NCBI GenBank assembly: GCA_028714255.1
Contig: JAQTMR010000001.1
Location: 124,001 to 188,000 of the forward strand
DNA length: 64,000 nt
Reading direction: 5' to 3'
Source: Phycisphaerae bacterium
GTDB taxonomy: Bacteria > Planctomycetota > Phycisphaerae > Sedimentisphaerales > Anaerobacaceae
Shown: piece by piece, positions 15,673 to 22,440 of the stretch
Position numbering within the stretch: the stretch's first letter is position 1
Layout of the letters: each line of letters starts with the position of its first letter
The notes under the pieces: model-generated
Database searches by the model: none
Seen by the model: the letters and a program-made list of their open reading frames with translations, nothing else
What the model was told of the DNA's origin: nothing
Position numbers and translations under genes: made by a program

Positions 15673-15695
15673 TTACACAGATTTCACTGATTTGA
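15664..15695. repeat. inverted interspersed repeat, left copy flanking the DUF805 gene
   Basis: The sequence beginning AACCACTGATTACACAGATT just after the proA stop is closely matched, in reverse complement, by 16535-16567 on the other side of the DUF805 gene. Confidence 0.7.
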
Positions 15696-15710
15696 TTGAG
15701 GCAAAAATCC

Positions 15711-15735
15711 TGCCCTGAGCGAAGTCGAAGGGGCA
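15711..15735. repeat. palindromic interspersed repeat (CCCTTCGACTTCGCTCAGGG family)
   Basis: TGCCCTGAGCGAAGTCGAAG plus GGGCA; its reverse complement shares CCTTCGACTTCGCTCAGG with the copy embedded in proB (17186-17208), and a variant occurs at 16621-16642. Confidence 0.75.
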
Positions 15736-15812
15736 CAGAATTCACATAAAGTTTAATAAGTAAACGGTAGCTGTCCCCATTTATTAATTTACCATTTATC
15801 CTTAAATGACTT

Positions 15813-16415
15813 TTATACGGCTGCGCCATACCTGTTGTTGCCAGGAGTTCCCTTTATGAAGCCGAGACAGAATATGGCAAGTAGTCCGCCAATAAACGGG
15901 ATGAGATTAATCAGGCTCATCCATCCAGTTGAACCCAAGTCATGCCACCGCTTCACTTGTGTGGCGATCATAATCCACAAGAAGGGAATCAAAACAACGA
16001 TACCAATTCCACCGATAGTATCTTCCAGCACAGAGAATACTCCAGCGAAAAACGCAAAAAGAGCCAATGTGGAAAGATAAACGGCCCAAAACTTGGCTCG
16101 ACCGATTCGGCCATTGAATGAGAACAAGATCTCTGTTATGGGCATCGATACTACATTTTCTGCTTTTCGGTTCCCCTCGTTAAACGAAAGTTGCTGAGAA
16201 GAGTGCGCGTGGGCTTCCAGTTGTTCCTCTGGATTGTAAGACTCTTTTCTGGGCAAAGAACCGCTACTGTAGACCGATGTAACTACACTTCTCTCGGTGG
16301 GGGGCAGAGGTGCGTCGCACATTTCATGACAAGTCGGACACTCGAAAAATCCGCCAAGTTCTGCTTCTGTGACCTCGAACGAACAATTGCAATATTCGCA
16401 GATGTGCTTTGGCAT
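15813..16415 (-). CDS. DUF805 membrane protein with N-terminal zinc ribbon
   Basis: The N-terminus 'CEYCNCSF...FFECPTCHEMC' has two CxxC pairs of a zinc-ribbon type. After a linker of about 60 residues comes a DUF805 domain (about 93-200) beginning 'FSFNGRIGRAKFWAVYL', with about four membrane helices, the typical 'QVKRWHDLGSTGWM' and the terminal 'GTPGNNRYG'. DUF805 has no established biochemical function. The gene splits proA from proB, is on the opposite strand, and lies between inverted repeats, which points to insertion into an ancestral pro operon. Confidence 0.88.
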   Translation of the reverse strand: MPKHICEYCNCSFEVTEAELGGFFECPTCHEMCDAPLPPTERSVVTSVYSSGSLPRKESYNPEEQLEAHAHSSQQLSFNEGNRKAENVVSMPITEILFSFNGRIGRAKFWAVYLSTLALFAFFAGVFSVLEDTIGGIGIVVLIPFLWIMIATQVKRWHDLGSTGWMSLINLIPFIGGLLAIFCLGFIKGTPGNNRYGAAV

Positions 16416-16738
16416 AATGAAATCTCCTTTAAAATAAAGTCTTGAAATCAGGGGACGCCATATTTATTTCTTTTACAATACATAAAGCATACCCTCTGAT
16501 TATTAAATTATAGCAGCTATCCAGGCATTGTCAAAAAAATCCGTGCAATCTGTGAAACCAGTGGTTAAAATAATACAAGTAGGCGGGGCAAGCCCCGCCA
16601 TACGAATGAGATTGCTTCGCTCCTTCGACGCTGCTCAGGACAGGTCCGCTCGCAATGACCCCGAAGCAGGCTTCGGGGCTAAACGATAAGGAAGAACCCC
16701 GCCATAAATGGCAGGGCTAAATATTTCTGCGGTGAAAT
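16416..16738. repeat. repeat-rich intergenic region between DUF805 gene and proB
   Basis: No gene seen. It holds the right inverted repeat (16535-16567), a GGCGGGGC/GCCCCGCC hairpin (16582-16599), a CCTTCGACGCTGCTCAGGAC variant (16622-16641), and a second GC-rich stretch with CCCCGAAG...CTTCGGGG (16658-16678). The proB ribosome-binding region abuts it. Confidence 0.7.
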
Positions 16739-17863
16739 ATGCGTGACTTTACAAAGACAAAACGAGTTGTGATAAAAATCGGGACGAATGTCCTGACGAA
16801 AAACAGCGGCATTGACACCAATTACGTTGGGCAGGTCGCAGGGCAGGTAGATAAACTGCTTAAATCAGGCAAGCAAGTCGTCATTATAACCAGCGGAGCG
16901 ATAGGTATGGGAGCGGGACAACTGGCTCTCGCGGAAAGGCCAACGAATATAAGGATGCGGCAGGCGTGTGCGGCAATAGGCCAGCCGATGCTGATGGCTG
17001 AATATCGAAAGGCGTTTGAACAATTCGGCGTTGCCGTTGCGCAGGTGCTTTTAACCGCGGAGGTGCTAAATAACCGAAAGACCTATCTGAACCTGCGGAA
17101 TTCGATAGAGACGCTTTTGAAACTCGGCGTTGTGCCGATATTGAATGAAAACGACAGCATATCAACTGCTGAAATCGGCGGCGATCCTTCGACTTCGCTC
17201 AGGACAAGTTTCGGCGATAATGACCGGCTAAGTGCGCTTGTCGCAAGTAAAATTGACGCTGATTTACTTATTATGCTAAGTGACATCGATTCACTCTACG
17301 ATAAAGACCCGAAGAAATACCCAAGCGCAAAGCCTATAGAGACGGTTTTCGAGATTACGGAAGATATTCTCAAAAGCGCGGGCGGCAAAGGCAGTAAATT
17401 CAGCGCTGGCGGTATGAAGGCGAAAATAGAGGCGGCGAAAGTTGCTTCGAACGCGGGTTGCCGAATAGTTTTAGCGGACGGCAGAAGTAAAAACGTTATC
17501 GAACGAATTATCGCGGGCGAAATAATCGGTACGGTTTTTATGCCTAAAAGGAAATTGAGCAACCGCGCGAGATGGATACTGAACAGCACTACCGAAGGCG
17601 TTATAAATATCGATGAAGGCGCGATGAAGGCTGTTAAGAGCCGAAAGAGCCTGCTGCCGAGCGGAATAAAGTCCATCCAGGGGACGTTTAATGCGGGTGA
17701 TGTCATCCGGTTAAACGACAAGGCAAAGGCAGTGACTAATTTCAGCAGTACCGAACTGGAATCGCTTGCCGGTAAACATACGAGCGAAATAAGAAAACAG
17801 CTCGGCACAAAGCGCAGGGATGTGGTGGCGATACCGGAAGATATTGTATTCGTGGATTATTAA
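16739..17863 (+). CDS. proB: glutamate 5-kinase with C-terminal PUA domain
   Basis: First step of proline biosynthesis: ATP-dependent phosphorylation of glutamate, normally inhibited by proline. The amino-acid kinase domain has 'VVIKIGTNVLT', 'VVIITSGAIGMG', 'PILNENDSIS' and 'FGDNDRLSALVASKIDADLLIMLSDIDSLY'. A PUA domain fills the last ~90 residues ('LPSGIKSIQGTFNAGDVI'). Length 374 is normal. Between 'NENDSISTAEI' and 'FGDND', at the active-site loop, sits 'GGDPSTSLRTS', encoded by the CCTTCGACTTCGCTCAGGAC repeat; related kinases run almost directly from one motif to the other. The frame is intact, so the enzyme is probably made. Confidence 0.95.
   Translation: MRDFTKTKRVVIKIGTNVLTKNSGIDTNYVGQVAGQVDKLLKSGKQVVIITSGAIGMGAGQLALAERPTNIRMRQACAAIGQPMLMAEYRKAFEQFGVAVAQVLLTAEVLNNRKTYLNLRNSIETLLKLGVVPILNENDSISTAEIGGDPSTSLRTSFGDNDRLSALVASKIDADLLIMLSDIDSLYDKDPKKYPSAKPIETVFEITEDILKSAGGKGSKFSAGGMKAKIEAAKVASNAGCRIVLADGRSKNVIERIIAGEIIGTVFMPKRKLSNRARWILNSTTEGVINIDEGAMKAVKSRKSLLPSGIKSIQGTFNAGDVIRLNDKAKAVTNFSSTELESLAGKHTSEIRKQLGTKRRDVVAIPEDIVFVDY
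17186..17208 (+). repeat. interspersed repeat inserted in the proB coding sequence
   Basis: CCTTCGACTTCGCTCAGGAC followed by AAG is read in frame as 'PSTSLRT'. The same core is found in the flanking intergenic DNA at 15711-15735 (inverted) and, degenerate, at 16622-16641. Confidence 0.8.
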
Positions 17864-17895
17864 CCACTCGTTTAAATGTCACTTCTGCGGGAAAC

Positions 17896-17921
17896 TGGAT
17901 TCCCGCTTTCGCGGGAATGAC
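17896..17921 (+). repeat. 26-nt palindromic repeat, intergenic copy
   Basis: Core TTCCCGCTTTCGCGGGAA. All 26 nt are the exact reverse complement of 52818-52843, where the repeat is translated near the N-terminus of PriA. Confidence 0.85.
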
Positions 17922-17945
17922 AATAGCAGGAGGTGAGGTTAAATC

Positions 17946-18791
17946 GTGATACGATTTAAATGCATATACTGCGGGCAGAAGATACTGTCGCAGGAGGACG
18001 GAGCCTGCAAGAAAGCTAAATGTCCAAAGTGTAATCATCTGGTGGTCGTTCCCCGGACAACTAAAGGCAGGCCGGCACTTAACGCTGACACTTCGGAAAA
18101 GATGCAACAAATAAATGAGGAGCTTGCCACATTGGGCATCTCACAGGGGCAGTCCAGTGACGTGGCCCAGGTTTACAGAGAAAGTGCCGGCTGGCTCGTT
18201 CCCACATATGACGAGCTGTCGCTGTTTCTTATGGCGGCGACATTCATCCTGCTGAGCATTACTAATGATACAATGCGGGAGCAGATAGGCAACTGGCTAA
18301 CATCAAGCCGTGACATTCGAATACACCTGCTATTTGTGGTTTTTCTGGGGGGAATAGCCCTTAGCCTGTATCACGCTTTCACCAAAAGTGAAAAAAGCAG
18401 TGCCGAGAAAATAGTTATGATGCTTTTCGCAGTAATAGCAAACGCGGGCACAGGTATGGTATCCGGATGGTATGTGATAAAAAACGGCGATGTTCACAAC
18501 TTGCAGCTTATTTTCCCGATATGGAATATAATCAACGGCGTTTTACTGCTGATTATGCTGCGCTTCGGGATTATCAATGAAGAATGTATAAGCGACCGTG
18601 ACACCACATTTTTTCAGGTTCTTCTCGGGCTGACGGCTGTCATAATAATCTTTCTTATCTGTCATTTTGTCCTGGAATTGTATTGGGCGATTACTTTTTC
18701 AATATGCATCGTCTATGCCACCAGTTTCGACAAAGCCCTGCAAAGTGTCCTGCCCGGTTTGACGTGCGAAGAGAGCGAACCGTCATCCTGA
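17946..18791 (+). CDS. zinc-ribbon membrane protein, hypothetical
   Basis: GTG start with a strong AGGAGGTGAGG ribosome-binding region upstream. The N-terminus 'FKCIYCGQKI...KCPKCNHLVVVP' is a CxxC...CxxC zinc ribbon. The rest is about six hydrophobic segments (about residues 92-110, 122-142, 155-180, 190-210, 222-245, 250-265), with no catalytic motif. It differs from the DUF805 protein in its membrane part but shares the zinc-ribbon-plus-membrane plan. Function unknown. Confidence 0.8.
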   Translation: MIRFKCIYCGQKILSQEDGACKKAKCPKCNHLVVVPRTTKGRPALNADTSEKMQQINEELATLGISQGQSSDVAQVYRESAGWLVPTYDELSLFLMAATFILLSITNDTMREQIGNWLTSSRDIRIHLLFVVFLGGIALSLYHAFTKSEKSSAEKIVMMLFAVIANAGTGMVSGWYVIKNGDVHNLQLIFPIWNIINGVLLLIMLRFGIINEECISDRDTTFFQVLLGLTAVIIIFLICHFVLELYWAITFSICIVYATSFDKALQSVLPGLTCEESEPSS

Positions 18792-18824
18792 CCACATTTA
18801 TCCAATAAGTACTGCTGTTTATAA

Positions 18825-18853
18825 TTGACAAAAACCCGTCGATAATCGATAAT
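18825..18853 (+). promoter_or_regulatory. promoter of tRNA-Leu
   Basis: TTGACA, 17-nt spacer, GATAAT, ending 10 nt before the first base of the tRNA. Near-consensus elements and ideal distance. Confidence 0.75.
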
Positions 18854-18863
18854 TTGCCCAAAG

Positions 18864-18947
18864 GCCGAAGTGGCGGAACTGGCAGACGCGCGGGATTCAA
18901 AATCCCGTCCTGGCAACAGGGTGAGGGTTCAATTCCCTCCTTCGGCA
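18864..18947 (+). tRNA. tRNA-Leu (anticodon CAA)
   Basis: Acceptor GCCGAAG/CTTCGGC with discriminator A; anticodon stem CGGGA/TCCCG around TTCAAAA (anticodon CAA); long variable arm TCCTGGCAACAGGGTG typical of class II tRNAs; T-arm GAGGGTTCAATTCCCTC. CCA is not encoded. Confidence 0.95.
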
Positions 18948-19042
18948 TTGTAATTTAGCGTATGGCGTCCGGGATATAACGGGTAAAAACTCGAAAATAC
19001 GAAACTCGCGCCGACAACAACCGACAGGTTTTAGAAAGGCCT

Positions 19043-19783
19043 TTGATGCTTTTGAAGGAAAGACTCGAATCCGCAGGGAATTGGCTATTCAAGTGGAGAA
19101 GCTTCCTGCCGTTGCTTACAATAGGTCTTTTCCTAATCGCTATGCGAACTCTTTCATCTGCTCAAAGTAAAAATAACCAGGACCTGGTATGGGAAGGTAT
19201 TTCCTTTGCGATTTCACTGTTCGGGCTGGCAATTAGATTTTATATCGCCGGTGAAATTCCGAAAGGGACATCCGGCAGAACAACAAACAAGCCAAAGGCG
19301 AGGTCTCTAAATACTACGGGAATGTATTCTGTGGTCAGGAATCCGCTGTACCTCGGCAACTTTTTCGTATGGTTCGGTTTTTCAATGTTTCCCCACTCCT
19401 TGTTTTTAGTCATAATACTTACTTTTCTTTTCTTTATTTACTACAAGCTGATAATTTTAGCGGAAGAAAAAGTTCTGCGCGAGAAATTCGGCAGTGCGTT
19501 CGATGAATGGGCACAGAAAACGCCGGCGTTGTTTCCACGATTTAGAAACTGGCGGAAAGCGTCTTTGCCCTTTTCACTAAAAGCCGCGATTAAAAGGGAA
19601 TACTCAACTTTCTTTGCAATAATAGCTGCTTTTACCTGCCTGGAAATAGGCGAAGATTTTTTCCGTGTCGGCAAACTGGTATTTGACCCGGTGTGGACAA
19701 CGATATTCTTCGCGGGGCTGTTCACATACGTAATACTGCGAGCCTTGAAAAAGAAGGGGTTTCTGAATGTTGAAGGAAGATAA
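19043..19783 (+). CDS. isoprenylcysteine/phospholipid methyltransferase-like membrane protein
   Basis: A 246-residue integral membrane protein with helices at about 20-37, 52-73 and 108-140 and the ICMT/PEMT-type signature 'GMYSVVRNPLYLGNFFVWFG' followed by 'AEEKVLREKFGSAFDEWAQKTPALFP'. This RNP(L/M)Y...EE...Y/F pattern binds S-adenosylmethionine in membrane methyltransferases. An extra C-terminal membrane region (about 185-240) is present. Substrate unknown. A second member of the family follows 69 bp downstream. Confidence 0.82.
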   Translation: MMLLKERLESAGNWLFKWRSFLPLLTIGLFLIAMRTLSSAQSKNNQDLVWEGISFAISLFGLAIRFYIAGEIPKGTSGRTTNKPKARSLNTTGMYSVVRNPLYLGNFFVWFGFSMFPHSLFLVIILTFLFFIYYKLIILAEEKVLREKFGSAFDEWAQKTPALFPRFRNWRKASLPFSLKAAIKREYSTFFAIIAAFTCLEIGEDFFRVGKLVFDPVWTTIFFAGLFTYVILRALKKKGFLNVEGR

Positions 19784-19852
19784 TACACAACCCTGACCAC
19801 AGCCTTTGGTCTTTATATTAAACACACAGATATTATAGAAAGATTTTGGCCT

Positions 19853-20479
19853 ATGAGCACAAGCGTAAATAAACTACTATTCAATATCGCACGCCAACGG
19901 ATAACGGTTTCCCGCATTTTCGGCGTCCTGGTCCTGCTGCTTATACTTTTTACGACACCTTCCTTCAGCCGGGATAGTTTGACGGATACAGTCCTTGGAA
20001 TGTCGGGCTTATTTTTGCTTACGATTTGCAGCGTCGGCAGATTATGGGCATTGTTATACATCAGCGGTTACAAGAAGCTCGAGCTTATCACGGAAGGCCC
20101 CTACTCGATGGTGCGGCACCCTTTATATGTCTTCAGTCTCATAGGAGCAATCGGCATCGGATTAGCATCAAAAAACATCCTTGTTCTTGCAGCACTAGTT
20201 ATTTTCTATCTGTTGTATTATCCTCTGACAATTATTGTGGAGGAAAGAAAGCTGGTGGACAAGTTCGACCAGGGATACCTTGATTACATCAAGCGCACGC
20301 CACGATTTTTGCCCAAATTATCACTGTACAAGGGCAATGTCCAATATCAAATAAATGCTGATGTTTACGTAAAAAAGATGATATTCGGGATGTGGTTCAT
20401 CTGGATTTATATTATTCTGAACATCATAGAAATACTCCAACAGAGCGGCCACATACCTGTGTTTTTAAGAGTACCGTAG
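19853..20479 (+). CDS. second isoprenylcysteine/phospholipid methyltransferase-like protein
   Basis: Same signature as its neighbour, 'GPYSMVRHPLYVFSLIG' and 'VEERKLVDKFDQGYLDYIKRTPRFLP', within 208 residues and about five membrane segments. Overall identity to the upstream gene looks low outside the motifs, so this is an old duplication or two independent members rather than a recent copy. Substrate unknown. Confidence 0.8.
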   Translation: MSTSVNKLLFNIARQRITVSRIFGVLVLLLILFTTPSFSRDSLTDTVLGMSGLFLLTICSVGRLWALLYISGYKKLELITEGPYSMVRHPLYVFSLIGAIGIGLASKNILVLAALVIFYLLYYPLTIIVEERKLVDKFDQGYLDYIKRTPRFLPKLSLYKGNVQYQINADVYVKKMIFGMWFIWIYIILNIIEILQQSGHIPVFLRVP

Positions 20480-20596
20480 AGTTTAAGGCAGGAACAGCGT
20501 ATTTGATAAAAGTTTTGCGGCTTTCTTTCGCCTTAAAATCCTATTAGACAGAAAGTTTAGTTTAACATCCTGTGCAGGTAATGGGCAGTTTTTCGA

Positions 20597-20625
20597 TTGA
20601 CGCTGGAGAATTGGGGATTTACTAT
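20597..20625 (+). promoter_or_regulatory. candidate promoter of the Mla-type transporter genes
   Basis: TTGACG, 17-nt spacer, TACTAT, about 100 nt upstream of the ATG at 20730, in a 250-bp gap with no other gene. Confidence 0.5.
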
Positions 20626-20729
20626 TAGCAGCATATAACGTGCAGCAAATAGCGTATCGTTTCCTGCTCACGCTGGGAGGACAAAATCCGCCCCGCCTAT
20701 AGCAGGCAACAAGTTTGGAGAAAAAGAAT

Positions 20730-21542
20730 ATGATTGGGGCGATCGGAGCTAATACGGTAGAAGACGTCAGTGATATAGGCCGATTCGGCAGGTTTGCCTG
20801 GCGGGCTATAAAAGCATGCGGGTGGAGCATAGGCAGGACGGCAACGTATCCGTTGATATGGGTACAAATGAATATAATCGGCGTTCGCAGCGTGCCGATT
20901 GTAATGATAACGGGGGCGTTCGTAGGAATGATACTGGCGGTACAGGCATACGACCAGCTTGCTGGTATGGGGCTGGAAGAACATTTGGGAGTTTTGATTA
21001 ACATCTCGGTCGTCAAAGAGCTGGGTCCTGTTCTTACGGCGGTGATGCTGGCGGGACGGGTCGGCGGGGCTTTGACAGCCGAGCTTGGGACAATGAACGT
21101 CACCGAGCAGATAGATGCGGTCAGGAGCATGGGGACCGACCCTGTAAAGTATCTGGTTGCACCGCGACTTCTGGCGTGTCTTTTTCTTACGCCAGTACTG
21201 ATTATCTATGCGGATTTGCTCGGAGTATTGGGTGGATATTTCATAGGGGTTATTCAGTTAGGAATTAATAGTCAGGGGTATTGGGACTTTAGCGCATACG
21301 GAGTAGATATGTGGGACGTAGCCGTCGGCGTTATAAAGGGATTTTTCTTCGGTGCGGCTATTGCCGTAATCAGTTGTTATAAGGGATTTACGTGCAAGGA
21401 AGGTGCGCACGGCGTAGGGCAGGCGTGCACAGAGGCGTTTGTTACCAGCTTTATGGCTATATTGGCGCTGGATTTTGCACTGGCAGTAGTTTTTAAGGCG
21501 ATTTACAATACATTCTGGCCCATGAAAAGTCTTGTAGGGTAA
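20730..21542 (+). CDS. MlaE-family lipid ABC transporter permease
   Basis: MlaE-type permeases move phospholipids or other lipids between the inner and outer membranes. Conserved segments are 'IGVRSVPIVMITGAFVGMILAVQAYDQL', 'ELGPVLTAVMLAGRVGGALTAELGTMNVTEQIDAVRSMGTDPVKYLVAPRLLA' and 'FFGAAIAVISCYKGF'. Start at ATG 20730 is preferred over the track's TTG 20715 because GGAG lies 9 nt upstream of it. The ATPase follows after 32 bp. The MlaD substrate-binding subunit usually next in such operons is not here. Confidence 0.93.
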   Translation: MIGAIGANTVEDVSDIGRFGRFAWRAIKACGWSIGRTATYPLIWVQMNIIGVRSVPIVMITGAFVGMILAVQAYDQLAGMGLEEHLGVLINISVVKELGPVLTAVMLAGRVGGALTAELGTMNVTEQIDAVRSMGTDPVKYLVAPRLLACLFLTPVLIIYADLLGVLGGYFIGVIQLGINSQGYWDFSAYGVDMWDVAVGVIKGFFFGAAIAVISCYKGFTCKEGAHGVGQACTEAFVTSFMAILALDFALAVVFKAIYNTFWPMKSLVG

Positions 21543-21574
21543 AAAAACAAAAAAGTAGAGAAGCAAAAGCGGAA

Positions 21575-22432
21575 ATGGAAAACGGCGAGCATAATAATCA
21601 GACCGCAGATGGAAACGGCAACGGTATAATCGTTATTAAAAACCTTACCAAGAAATTCGGTGACAATATCGTCCTGGATAATATTTCTCTGTCGATAGAG
21701 AAAGGCAAGACGACTGTGGTAATCGGGCCGAGCGGATGTGGCAAGACTGTTTTGATAAAGAATTTCATAGTGCTGCTTCGGCCGAGCTCGGGCGAGATTT
21801 ATTTCAAGAACAAACGAATTGATAATCTGCCTGAGAGGGAATTAAACACCATACGCATTCATTACGGTTTTCTTTTTCAGGGAGGAGCATTGTTCGACAG
21901 TCTCAGCGTTGCCGAGAATATAATGTTTCCGATAAGGCAGCATTATAACACGACCGATTGGGGGCATGTCGAGGATGTCATCAAGACCAAACTGGCGATG
22001 GTCGGCCTGGATGGTTTTCAGAATTATTATCCCGCTAATCTTTCCGGAGGTCAGAAAAAAAGGGTGGCATTGGCAAGGGCTATTGCGCTGAATCCGGAGG
22101 TGATTTTGTATGATGAGCCGACGACCGGGCTGGACCCGATTCGCGCAGATATAATCAACGAGCTTGTTTTGAAGCTTCAAAGAGAACTCGGCGCGACAAC
22201 GGTCGTAGTTACCCACGATATGACAAGCGCTTACAAGATAGCGGACCGAATCATTATGCTTCATAACGGCAAAATTATTGCCGACGGTGATGCCGAGCAT
22301 ATTCGTAATCATCCCCATCCCGTAGTTCAGCAATTTATCACCGGCCAGGTCAGCGAAGACGACCTCGCAGTCCTGCGCGCAAGCGGCAGTGTCGCCAAGG
22401 CCCAGTTCCTGCCTCGCGATTTTAAGGAATAA
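21575..22432 (+). CDS. MlaF-family ABC transporter ATP-binding protein
   Basis: ATPase partner of the MlaE-type permease. Walker A 'GPSGCGKT', Q-loop 'FLFQGGALFDSLSVAENIMFP', signature 'LSGGQKKRVALARAIALNPEVILYDEPTTGLDP' with Walker B, and H-loop 'VVVTHDM'. The 'GALFDSLSV' segment is typical of the MlaF/Ttg2A group. Length 285, with a C-terminal extension of about 25 residues. The next gene begins 8 bp after the stop. Confidence 0.94.
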   Translation: MENGEHNNQTADGNGNGIIVIKNLTKKFGDNIVLDNISLSIEKGKTTVVIGPSGCGKTVLIKNFIVLLRPSSGEIYFKNKRIDNLPERELNTIRIHYGFLFQGGALFDSLSVAENIMFPIRQHYNTTDWGHVEDVIKTKLAMVGLDGFQNYYPANLSGGQKKRVALARAIALNPEVILYDEPTTGLDPIRADIINELVLKLQRELGATTVVVTHDMTSAYKIADRIIMLHNGKIIADGDAEHIRNHPHPVVQQFITGQVSEDDLAVLRASGSVAKAQFLPRDFKE

Positions 22433-22440
22433 CAAAAGCG

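Noticed and set aside
16582-16599. GGCGGGGC/GCCCCGCC hairpin as terminator
   Set aside because: No U-run on either strand, and it sits within a repeat-rich gap; kept only as part of the repeat region.
15664-17921. CRISPR array
   Set aside because: The repeats here are of several unrelated types, inverted and irregularly spaced, some inside genes; there are no regular spacers or cas genes anywhere in the window.
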